From NCBI GenBank assembly GCA_016946835.1, contig JACVTC010000015.1, forward strand, positions 1,043,501 to 1,107,500: a DNA stretch of 64,000 nucleotides, written 5' to 3'. Position 1 is the stretch's first letter. Each line of letters begins with the position of its first letter. The translations under genes and the position numbers were made by a program. Below the pieces are notes generated by a model. It worked only from the letters and a program-made list of their open reading frames with translations, searched no databases and had not been told where the DNA came from. The stretch comes from Neocallimastix lanati (nom. inval.) (taxonomy: Eukaryota > Neocallimastigomycota > Neocallimastigomycetes > Neocallimastigales > Neocallimastigaceae). Shown piece by piece: positions 48,091-58,566 of the stretch.

Positions 48091-48469
48091 TCAACAAACT
48101 TTTTTTTTTTATTATTTTTTAAATTATACTATAAAATGTGGCAAAGTTAAAATTTAATATTTTGTATTAATCTATATTTATTAATACAGATTAACTATTC
48201 TAAATAATTAATTAAATCCCTCAAATCAGATTGAATAAACAATAAAGAATTCAAGGAATTAAATATAAGTAAATGAACAAATAATTAATCATTTAAATCA
48301 TTTAATAATTAAAGAATCAAATAATCAAATGGATAAATAAATAATTAAATAATTAAATGAATAAAGAATTAAATAATTAAATATTTTTTTAAAGATTTAA
48401 TTTAAAATAAGATTTTATGACAATTTATTAATAATATTATAAACTATTGTAAATAATTAAAGGTTTAAA

Positions 48470-48765
48470 TAGATAATTAAATATATAAATAGATAATTAA
48501 ATGTATATATAGTTTATTAAATGTATAAATAGTTAATTAAATGTATAAATAGTTAATTAAATGTATAAATAGTTAATTAAATGTATAAATAAATAATTAA
48601 ATGTATAAATAAATAATTAAATGTATAAATAAATAATTAAATGTATAAATAAATAATTAAATGTATAAATAAATAATTAAATGTATAAATAGTTAATTAA
48701 ATGTATAAATAAATAATTAAATGTATAAATAGATAATTAAATGAGTAAATGAATAATTAAATATC
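48470..48765 (+). repeat. ~20-bp tandem repeats
   Basis: About 14 copies of a unit like AATTAAATGTATAAATAAAT, alternating with variants ending ATAGTT. Confidence 0.85.
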
Positions 48766-48788
48766 TTTTTTTAAACAATCTTTTATAG

Positions 48789-49305
48789 ATTACAAATCTC
48801 ATTTGAAAATAACTGACAAGCATAAATGTTTCGTTTACAAAGTTTTAATTTCAAAATGTGAAAAAAAAATTACTAACACTTTGAAAGCTAAAGGGTTCTC
48901 TTACTACATTACTTCTAATATTTTTAATGAAGCCAATATAAATGATGAAAAACTTTGGTGAAATTGATAAAAATAATCCAATGGTTGTGGCTATCATAAT
49001 CAAGTCTGTCGACATATCAATTTATAAAGATACTAGAAAATTTGGAATCTGTTTCTGAAATAATCATGAAATTGGAAGAGATAAACCAAAAAGCAGATGA
49101 ACTTATCGTTGAAAAATTAATAAAGCAATTGAATACTATGAAGACATGCAACTATATGGAAAATTTTATGATGTTTATCTGATATGCTAAACCTTCTTAA
49201 CAAACTTAAAAATGTCAATGAAAACAACAAGATCTAGTATATGTTCCAAGCATTAACAAAAGAAATACAACTTGCTTTCCAACCTGAACTTAGTAAAACA
49301 GCTTA
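48789..49305 (+). pseudogene. Decayed ORF between the repeat pair, possible retroelement gag
   Basis: Readable peptides in shifting plus frames are IDYKSHLKITDKHKCFVYKV, ITNTLKAKGFSYYITSN, then MKNFGEIDKNNPMVVAIIIK, INKAIEYYEDMQLYGKFYDV, and finally YMFQALTKEIQLAFQPEL near 49238-49291. Position between two homologous repeats and the helical character fit a gag gene between LTR remnants. No zinc knuckle or other diagnostic motif survives, so the assignment is tentative. Confidence 0.4.
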
Positions 49306-49329
49306 AATTTTATTTTTTTTTTTTTGTAT

Positions 49330-49515
49330 TATTATTATTTCAGATTTGTACCATTGTTTCATTTCCCCACCCTCAAGGGCAATGAAAATATTGAGGTAGA
49401 CCCAACACTTCCGTATGTTTTCACTTGGACATATAATGTCCCTGATGGATGGCCTTACTGAGTATTTAACAATTGGCGCTCTGACATGCATATTATTATT
49501 GAAAACTTTCAAGAA
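49330..49515 (+). repeat. Homologous repeat pair, copy 2 (LTR-like)
   Basis: Second copy of the 47885-48090 sequence, about 1.4 kb downstream in the same orientation. Includes CCACCCTCAAGGGCAATG and ATTGGCGCTCTGACATGC. Confidence 0.5.
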
Positions 49516-50468
49516 CGCTTTTTACTAGTGAGTGCTTCTCCAGTTTATTATGTTATTAAGAATTCCGACCATTGGGGAGCTGATCACTGAAAATAGATAC
49601 AAATTCAAAAGGAGATTCCTATTGAAAAAAAAAAAAAAAAAAAAAAATTCTCTTAATTTTTTTTTTTTTTTATTTTTTAGTTTTTTATTTCTTTATTTTT
49701 TTTCTCCAACTTAGTTTGAATTTTCCTATCTGAGTAGTAGGTATATTTTATTTACCCTATAACTCTATAACTATGGTAATAGTATTGATTATTTTCATAC
49801 TTGCTCAAGAAATAAAAATTTCTTTGTTATTATGGAACATTATTATTTATTATATATAAAAAAAAAATTAATGGAAATCTTTCATCTGTCTCATCCTTCA
49901 ATAAAGGGCGTTCATTCCAATTAACCTTTATCAATTAAAATTAAAAATTAACCTCAATATTCAGAATTTTACATGTGAATGAAATTGATTATTAGGTAAT
50001 TTTTTCCCAGTAAACTATTTTTTTTTTTTTTCTCTTTTTTTTTTTCATATTTCAGTTATTTGAAAATAATGTGTCACTCTAAACTTTGTTATTTCATTCG
50101 AAATGATCAATTCACGTTCAAAATTAAGGCACAATATTAAGTCTTAATTTAAATTTAATAAAAAGAAAAATGTTAAATAAATAAATATTACTAAAATTTT
50201 ATTAATATTTTATTTTTTTTAATTATTATAACAAAAATAAAATAAAATAAAATACATAAATATGTATATTTTTCAATATAGAATTTAAAATTATAGGATA
50301 TATATTAAATAAATAAGTACAGTTTTAATTTATATAATATTATAATTATTTTTCTTTTATTTTGAAAAAAATAATAAAAAAAAAAAAGTAGATAATACAA
50401 ATATTAAATATTTAAAATAAAAATTAATTCATTTTATAATTCTATTTTTTTTTTTTATTTTTTTTAAA
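49516..50468. other. AT-rich spacer with scattered relic-like patches
   Basis: Short higher-complexity patches (about 49535-49620, 49715-49850 and 49870-50010) have interrupted frames such as SSVSSFNKGRSFQLTFIN. These may be decayed element sequence; no family could be assigned. Confidence 0.35.
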
Positions 50469-52469
50469 TTAACAAATTACTTTAGAATTTATAAAGCATT
50501 TAGGACATCTAATTTCTATACCAGGCTGAATGTTTTCTATATTACTATTGGTAATAATTTTTAAACATTCATGATGAAAAATATGACCACAGTTCAATTT
50601 AACCATTTTAAGTAAATTCTCTTCATCAGTTAAGATTTCGCCTTCAGAAGATATACAAATACATATACCAGAAGATAAAAATTCACACTTTTCAATATTT
50701 CTATTTTTTTCTTCATTATTATCATTATTATTATCTTCTTCTTCTTCTTCTTCTTCATATATATCATCATCATATGTGTCTTCATTTTCTTTTTCTTCAT
50801 ATATATCATCATCATATGTGTCTTCATTTTCTTCTTCTTCATATATATCATCATCATATGTGTCTTCATTTTCTTCTTCTTCATATATATCATCTTTATA
50901 TATGTTTTCATTTTCTTCTTCTTCTTCATATATATCATCGTCATATGTGTTATCATTTTCTTCTTCTTCTTCATATATATCATCTTTATATATGTTTTCA
51001 TTTTCTTCTTCTTCTTCATATATATCATTTTTATATGTGTTTTCATTTTCTTCTTCTTCATGTATATCTTCATATGAGTCTTTATTTCCTTCTTCTTCAT
51101 AAGTGTTTTCATTATTTTCATCTTCATTTAAGATTTGTGAATAAATTTCAAAATTTTTGCTATTTCTTTTTTCATTTTTTTCTGTATCGCTAAGTTCTAA
51201 TTTTTCATTTTTTATTTCATTTTTTAAATGTTCTTCTTCAGATGTGAATTTCTTTTGGTTTTTTATTTTTTCTTTTATCAATTGACTAATTTTATTAATA
51301 TAATTTTCATTTAATTTATCTTTTCTCTGAATATTTTCATTTAAAAAATCAATTTGTTTATCTTTTTCTTTCATTTCTTTTGACAATTTATCATATTGAG
51401 CATTTTTCTTCATAATTTCATGTTTTAAACTAGCAATTGAATTTTTATGATTTGTGACTTTCTTTTTTTCTCTTTTCAGTATGCTCTTATATTCCTTTTT
51501 CTCTTTTTCAGATTCTTCTATAAAATTTTCCAGTTCTTTCCCTAATTTTTGATTTTCTTGTTTTAACTTTCTATTTTTCTGTTTTAATTTTTTATTTAAT
51601 TGTAGTAACTCTTTAACCACTGTACTATAAAAATTAGTTTTTTCTTCAGCTTCTTCCTTACAATTTTCTAATTCTTCCTTTATTTTTTTATTTTTCTTTT
51701 CTAACTCTTTATTATCTTGTTCTAATTTCCTTATTACCCTGTCATAATTTGAATTTTCTATATTTAAATTTTCTATATTTGAATTCTCTATATTTGAATT
51801 CTCTATATTTGAATTTTCTGGTTTGAGATTTTTTGAAGTTGAATTTTTTGAAGTTGAATTTTTTGAAGTTGAATTTTTTGAAGTTGAATTATCTAAATTG
51901 AGATTTTCTGAAGTTGAATTATCAGCTTCTTCCTTACAATTTTCTAATTCTTCCTTTATTTTTTTATTTTTCTTTTCTAACTCTTTATTATCTTGTTCTA
52001 ATTTCCTTATTACCCTGTCATAATTTGAATTTTCTATATTTAAATTTTCTATATTTGAATTCTCTATATTTGAATTCTCTATATTTGAATTCTCTATATT
52101 TGAATTCTCTATATTTGAATTCTCTATATTTGAATTTTCTGGTTTGAGATTTTTTGAAGTTGAATTTTTTGAAGTTGAATTATCCGAATTGAGATTTTTT
52201 GAAGTTGAATTTTTTGAAGTTGAATTATCTAAATTGAGATTTTCTGAAGTTGAATTATCTGAATTGGGATTTTTTGAAGTTGAATTTTTTGAAGTTGAAT
52301 TTTTTGAAGTTGAATTTTTTGAAGTTGAATTTTTTGAAGTTGAATTTTTTGAAGTTGAATTTTTTGAAGTTGAATTTTTTGAAGTTGAATTCTCTGAAGT
52401 TGAATCTTCTGAAGTTGAATTAATTGAAGTTGAATTAATTGAAGTTGAATTTTCTGAATTTGTAGTCAT
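50469..52469 (-). CDS. Repeat-rich coiled-coil protein with C-terminal RING-H2-like domain
   Basis: A single-exon 666-residue protein. Residues 1-100 are pentapeptide NSTSK/E repeats, then NIENS repeats. A block of roughly 75-90 residues containing YDRVIRKLEQDNKELEKKNK is present twice in tandem. Residues about 275-430 are a Lys/Glu coiled coil. Residues about 450-590 are acidic repeats of the DIYEEEEENENTYKD type. The C-terminus (about 595-666) has LNCGHIFHHECLKI and RCPKC, a good C-x-H-x2-H-x2-C and C-x2-C half of a RING-H2 ubiquitin-ligase domain. The expected first C-x2-C pair is replaced by CIC (C-x-C), with another Cys seven residues earlier in CEFLSSG. E3 ligase activity is therefore plausible but uncertain. 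Confidence 0.75.
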   Translation of the reverse strand: MTTNSENSTSINSTSINSTSEDSTSENSTSKNSTSKNSTSKNSTSKNSTSKNSTSKNSTSKNSTSKNPNSDNSTSENLNLDNSTSKNSTSKNLNSDNSTSKNSTSKNLKPENSNIENSNIENSNIENSNIENSNIENSNIENLNIENSNYDRVIRKLEQDNKELEKKNKKIKEELENCKEEADNSTSENLNLDNSTSKNSTSKNSTSKNSTSKNLKPENSNIENSNIENSNIENLNIENSNYDRVIRKLEQDNKELEKKNKKIKEELENCKEEAEEKTNFYSTVVKELLQLNKKLKQKNRKLKQENQKLGKELENFIEESEKEKKEYKSILKREKKKVTNHKNSIASLKHEIMKKNAQYDKLSKEMKEKDKQIDFLNENIQRKDKLNENYINKISQLIKEKIKNQKKFTSEEEHLKNEIKNEKLELSDTEKNEKRNSKNFEIYSQILNEDENNENTYEEEGNKDSYEDIHEEEENENTYKNDIYEEEEENENIYKDDIYEEEEENDNTYDDDIYEEEEENENIYKDDIYEEEENEDTYDDDIYEEEENEDTYDDDIYEEKENEDTYDDDIYEEEEEEEDNNNDNNEEKNRNIEKCEFLSSGICICISSEGEILTDEENLLKMVKLNCGHIFHHECLKIITNSNIENIQPGIEIRCPKCFINSKVIC
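51650..52145 (-). repeat. Tandem duplication inside the coiled-coil gene
   Basis: The segment coding for NIENS repeats, YDRVIRKLEQDNKELEKKNK, IKEELENCKEEA and the start of an NSTS block occurs twice (about 51650-51860 and 51925-52145) with near-identical DNA, so the duplication is recent. Confidence 0.8.
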
Positions 52470-53511
52470 TTTTTTTTTTTTATTTTTTTTTTTTTTTATT
52501 TTATTTTACTTTATTTTTTTTTTACTTTATTTTTTTATATTTTATTTTTATTTAATTATTTAATTGTAATAAAACCGACTAAAAAATTTTATAGATAAAT
52601 ATTTAAAATTAAAAAAAAAGAAGTAAAAAAAAATAAAAGAAGTAAAAAAAAAAAAAAAGACATAATAAATTTATTTTTATCATATATTAAATATTAATAT
52701 ACAATTATTCAATTATATTATATTACAATATCAATATAAAAAAATAATAACAATAAAATTAAATGAAATTCCAATATAAATTTTTATGTAGTACAAATAC
52801 TTAAGTCCAAATTTTACAAAAAAAACTATATATAAAAAAAAAAAATTTTTTTTTTATATAGTTTTTTTTTTTGTTTGTTTGTTTGTTTTTTTTGTATAAT
52901 ACTTAATAATGATTACAAAATTTATAAATTAAGATAATTTTTATGTTTAGTATTTATTAAATATTATTTTATTTTTATTGAATATTATTTTATTTTTTTA
53001 TCACTTAAATTTCTTCGTGGAGCTTCAACTTTGAAAATGCGGTTAAGACAGACTAGAAGGGCCAAATGCCTCTGAAGGAGAAGACCATAATTTCTTTCAT
53101 ATTTGACAATTCAAACCCTAACCCTGGAATAAGTATATCCTTAATAAATAGAAATCTTATAATCATGGAAATGAGGTTCGTTTCATAGAACTTTTTTTCT
53201 GAATTTATACCCTTTATTTTGAATATTTCTTTTTTATTTCATATTTACTATTTTAAATATTATTATGTTCTAATTGGACAAATAATATATTTTTTTTTAT
53301 TATTTGAGGGTTTTTTTTTAAAAAAATATATATATATATTCATGTAATTAATAAGTGAATAAATAAATTATTAACCAATAGCCTATCAGTATTTCAAATT
53401 AAATTACATTAAATTATGTATTAAAAAAATAAAAAAATAAAAAAAAATAAAAAATAAAAAAATAGTAATTAAAATTGAATATTATAATAATATATTAATC
53501 ATGATTGGATG
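52470..53511. other. AT-rich spacer with palindrome and small G+C patch
   Basis: A palindrome of about 56 bases built of A/T runs and TATA lies at about 52817-52872 and is followed by (TTTG)n. A higher-G+C patch at about 53010-53190 contains AAACCCTAACCCTGG but no open frame. Confidence 0.45.
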
Positions 53512-54336
53512 TGTTGCATTTCGGAATGTGACTTAAAAATAAATTGCTTATATAAATGTGGCTTAGATTATATTAAATAAAAGAAAGATTTTATTATTTT
53601 TTATTAAAACAATAAAATAATATTTAATAAAATAATATTTAATAGTATTTAATTTTAAAAATATATTTCAACAATATTTTCTAAAATAATTATAAAATAA
53701 TTTTTAATAGTATTTTATGTTAAACTAATAATATAATATTTAATTTTAAAGAAATAATTTTATTATTTTTTATTAGAATAATAAAATTATTATTTTATAT
53801 TATTAAATATAATTATAAAATTATATTTGATTATATTTAATTTTAAAGATGTAAATTATATTTTTTATTTATAATAAATTGTTATTTTCCTCTTTTTGTT
53901 TTCACTTATTTCAATTTAATATTTAATAATAAAACAATATTTTATTATTATGTTAATAAAAAATATTATTATCACTATTTATACCAATTATATGCATAAA
54001 GTTCAATTCAAACAGCATACAAAACTACCCATAATATCATCAATATATGTATGTTTTAGCATATATATCATATTAATACTTTGGACGTATAATAAAATAT
54101 TGTTTTATTATTAAATATAAAATTGAAATAGGTAAAAACAATTGAAGGAAAAGAACAAATATCATTAAAATTTAAAATTTTTATTATTATTTTAATATTA
54201 AATGTTAAACTAACCCTATTAATTTATTACTTTAAAATTAAATATCTTTAATTTATTTATTCTGTGAAATTTAAGCCATTCCTATATTATATTTATATTC
54301 CACATTTTATATAAAGCAACATTCCAAAATGAAACA
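53512..54336. mobile_element. MITE candidate with imperfect terminal inverted repeats
   Basis: The left end TGTTGCATTTCGGAATGTGA (from 53512) matches the reverse complement of 54314-54336 at about 19 of 23 positions. The similarity continues inward to a GTGGCTTA / ATGGCTTA pair near 53562 and 54275. The interior has no coding frame. The ends share GCATTTCG and a following TGTGGCTT word with the MULE ends at 62197 and 63380, so this may be a non-autonomous relative. Further end-like fragments lie near 54387 and 54512. Confidence 0.5.
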
Positions 54337-54917
54337 CTTCTGCTTAAATTTAAAAAAAAAAAAAATTAACCCGTTCATATTTATGAATCTAGTGCATTTC
54401 ACAATTCCCATATTTATTTCTGTCATATTTATTTATTTACAATTATTTTAAAAAAAATTAAAATTGTAGACCGTTAAATTATGAAATAAATATTTTTGAT
54501 AAGCCACGTTACGTAATAGTTACTATATATGAAGATCTAACCCTAATAATTATTTTTGGAAATTAAAATATAATAAGAGAAATTAAAACAAGAGTAGAAA
54601 AAAAAAATTGTTTTATATTCAATAAAATAAAATAAAATAAATGCTTTATTTTTATATAAATAAAATAAAATAAAATAAAATAAATAATTGAATTTAACTA
54701 TAAAGCACGTACTGAATTAAATAAAATAAAATAAAATAAAATATAAAATTTACTATCAATGTATAAATTATTTATCTTATTTTTATGCAAATTACGTTTA
54801 TTATTATTTAGTATATACAATTAAAACATATAGAAAATAGTATTAATTTTTTTTTCTTTTTATTTCTCTTTATATCTACATATATATATACAATTACTGA
54901 ACAATGTATATTCATTT

Positions 54918-54955
<38 letters not shown>

Positions 54956-55360
54956 TTTCAGAAAATTGAATTTTTTTATTTTAATAATTTAATATTAATA
55001 TTTGAAAACATAAAAAAAGATTTTCAATAAAAAAAAAATATAAATATTTTAAATTTTGAATTATTTTTATCGGTATTTTTATTATAAATATTATTAAATT
55101 TTGTAAATAAAATTAATAGATATTTGAAAAAAATAAAATAAAATATTCATTTATAAAACTAGTTGATTTTATTAATTATTTTTGTTTTCATTTTTTTAAA
55201 TAATTAGATATATAATAAATAACAACAATAATAACTAATAATAATAAATAATAATAAATAATAATAAATAATAATAAATAATAATAAATAATAATAATAT
55301 TAATAATAAAAAAAAAATAATAAAATAAAAATTATTTGAATAGAAAAATTTATACTCCTA
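54337..55360. other. AT-rich spacer
   Basis: AAAAT-type repeats at about 54620-54745, a T run at about 54927-54953 and (AAT)n-like repeats at about 55240-55300. No gene is seen. Confidence 0.4.
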
Positions 55361-56153
55361 TTATTTATTACTGATATCTTTATTATTTCCAGTACTATTT
55401 TCATTGTTGATATAATTATTATTATCATAATGAGAATTTATCTCTTCATTACTTTCATTATTTTTCATTATATTTTCAATATTAATTATGTTATCATTGG
55501 TATTGATTTTAAGACTGTTTAAAGGATTGACTTTAATTTCATTTAAATTGGAATTATTATTATTATTAGTATTATTAGTATATTCGTTATTATTATTATT
55601 ACTTTCATTATTATAATAATAATTTCCAATGTCATGTAGAGAGTTAGAATTAGTTATGGAGATATTGTTATCATAATAACTATCTTCATTACTAACATCT
55701 TCCATTTGAATTATGTTTTGTGAGTTATTAGTAGTAGCGGTAGCTGTGGTATTGGATGTTTCATGTCTTGAATGCTTATTATTATTATTATTATTATTAC
55801 TGTTATTGCTGTTGCTGTTGTTGCTTTTAGTAAAAAAGTTTCGATGTTCTTTCACAAATTTCAAACGATATTTTCTAGTTTTTTCTCTTTCTTTTTTCCT
55901 TTGTTCTTTCTTCACAAAATAATCATGAATATCCATTTTACAAATGGGACATAAAACAGAGGAGGTTAACATCCAAGAATCAATACACTTTTATTTTATT
56001 TCATATACATATATATATATATTCATTTATAATTATATAAATAGATAAAGAGAGAGAAGAGAGAGAGAGAGAGAAAAAAAAAAGAATATATATTTAAAAA
56101 AAAATTTCTTTATTAATATAATATTTTTTCTTTTATATATATATATATATATA

Positions 56154-56198
<45 letters not shown>

Positions 56199-58566
56199 CA
56201 GTAATTTTCATTTTTACCTCTTTATGAAATTCATGCCCACAGGGTAATTTTCGAAGTTCATCATTTAATTGATATTGATCAATACAAATGGCACAGATTT
56301 CAGCGGAAGAGGAAGTATCTGGATTAAACGATAAATGATTAAATATATCTGAATAAGAGGAAGTTATTGATGCTGATTTAATAGATGATGGATACTCCCT
56401 TTGATCATCAGGAATGAAAGAATCATCAAAAATATATCGTATAGAACTATTATTATTTTTTGTATTGTTAGAATCTGCATTCTCTTTGTAACTTTTAGAA
56501 TCATTTTCCTCCTTTCGTCCTTTTCCCTCTTCTTCATCTTTCTTTATTTTTTCATTATCCATTGGACTAGTTCTATCTGTTAAATTACACATTTCATATG
56601 GATTTATAGAATTTTCTCTAAGGGTCTTCGGTTTCAATATATGTTTATTATAGAGATAGGGAAGATTTATTTTTCTACCTATTATTTTTTTTTTTTTATT
56701 AATATCATTTGAAATATATATACATATATATATAATATAAATATATTCAATATAAGTATAAGTTATTATATAATTTATTTATTTATTTATTTTTTATTAA
56801 AAAAAAAAAATACTAACTACTATTAGAATTTTTATATTGATGCTTTTTATTAGTAGCTTTAAAATAAAATATGGGACATTGATCAAGTTCTTTTTTACTT
56901 AGATTTTGGGGTGAATGACCAAAGCTCATGAAATCTAATGACATAGGATTGACTGTACCATCATAATTTTCATCTGGGTTATGATTTCCCATAAGATGAT
57001 CTCGATGATTATATAAAATATAATTTACTATATAGGTAAGAATAATAAAGCCAGACATAAACCCGATAATACCTAGAACAATCCATAAAACAAGTAAACC
57101 GGAGTCTTCTTCCTCTTTTACTTCATCATCTAAAGTATACGATCTTGAGTATAATTTTATTTTTTTTCTCATTTCTTCTCCTTCTCCCTTAACTTTTGTA
57201 CTAATTTCCTTATCATAACTTTGCACTTGTAGTAAATTACTATTATTACTTTTTTCATTGGCATAACTACTATTATTATTATCATGAATATTATCGGTTA
57301 AGGATAAATTTGATGTACTGTTATTAAAGTTCACTGAAATATAACTTTCAATGATATTATTTTTAAATTGACTTTTAATCTTTTTAAATATTTTTTCATT
57401 CCTATTCATTTATTTTAATGTATATATATATATAGGTATTATATTTATTAAATTATTATTAACTTTTTTTTTTTAATTATGAAAAAAAAAAAAAAAATAG
57501 TGATAAAAATAAATAAAATAATATACTCTAAATATAAATTAATTGAACTATGAATATTTTACTTAAATTCTTTAATATCTGAAAATGTATAAAAGCATGG
57601 GGTTGACAGCTTAATAGTTGATTTTAGAAATAAAAAATTTTTAGTTTGACAAAAAATTTTCAAGATTTCCAATTTATTATTTATGTATGCCTTCGAATTT
57701 TCTTTATCTTGAACATAGAAATGTAATGTGTCCTTCATCGAATAAGGGGTGTAGAAAATGAGTGCTTTAAATCCAATATTATCTAATTGTTTTAAGGTAT
57801 TCTCCCTCAATAGATCTAATGGAATTGTTGCTATATATTCATGATAATTTTTATTGAATTTATTTCTCGAATTCAGTTTTTTTAACAATTTATAATTTAA
57901 CCTTATATATTTTCCCTTTAAAAATTATATATATAAATTGAAAATTAATATCTAAAAATTTTTAATATATTACTTATTTATTTATTTATTTTATTTTATT
58001 TTCTTTTTTTTTTAAAAAAAAAAAAAATTAATTATTTTTCTTCTTAAAATTAAAAGTACATTTATTGAATTATTTAATTGTAATTCTGATAAAGTAAAAG
58101 TATTATTAATTCTAAAATTATTTTTATAAATTTTTTTATTCAATATCCATTGGGGATGGGTCCATTCTTCTTCATTATTAATAGAATTACTTTCCTCTTT
58201 TAATATATTATTTTCAGTCTTTCCTTCTACTTTCCATTCTCGAGTATTATTATAAAATATAATTTGGCTTAAAATTATATTAATATCATTTTGGAGTTCC
58301 CTACTCTTAAGAGATATATCTTTATAAAAGTTAGCGGATGGATCGTCATTTTTATCAAAGAGGAAATAATTAAAGTAGAGAGAAGTCGAAGTCAAAGTAG
58401 AAGTAGAAGCTTTCAACTCATTCATATCTCCATTTTCATACTTATATCCTAGACCTATATTCTTTTTTTTAAAAATATTAGTAAAGTGATTTTTTTGTTT
58501 TGCATGGCTACAGACATTCCAATTAATTAATATTACTAAAGACAATAATAAGTTATTTAATTTCAT
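55361..58566 (-). CDS. PA-TM-RING E3 ubiquitin ligase, five exons
   Basis: Minus-strand exons: 58566-58060, 57915-57563, 57401-56818 (or 56821), 56678-56218 and 55987-55361. All phases fit and give about 842 residues. The start MKLNNLLLSLVILINWNVCS is a signal peptide. A protease-associated luminal domain spans exons 1-2 (IATIPLDLLRENTLKQLDNI, then GFKALIFY). One transmembrane helix lies in exon 3 (SGLLVLWIVLGIIGFMSGFI, about residue 390). The RING-H2 domain is split by intron 4: CAICIDQYQLNDELRKLPCG and HEFHKE in exon 4, then CIDSWMLTSSVLCPIC in exon 5. All eight metal ligands are present. The tail is Asn-rich. Relatives (Goliath, GRAIL, RNF13) are endosomal ubiquitin ligases, so a role in endomembrane trafficking is likely. 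The exon 1 donor (GTACTT) and exon 3 donor (GTTAGT or GTAGTT) are weak. Confidence 0.85.

Noticed and set aside
50774-52563. Several plus-strand frames (FSFSSSSYIS, FFEVEFFEVE repeats)
   Set aside because: They are shadows of the acidic and NSTSK repeats of the minus-strand RING-like gene.
53112-53127. Telomere-like AAACCCTAACCCTGG
   Set aside because: Only two adjacent repeat units occur, inside a single-copy patch; no telomeric array.
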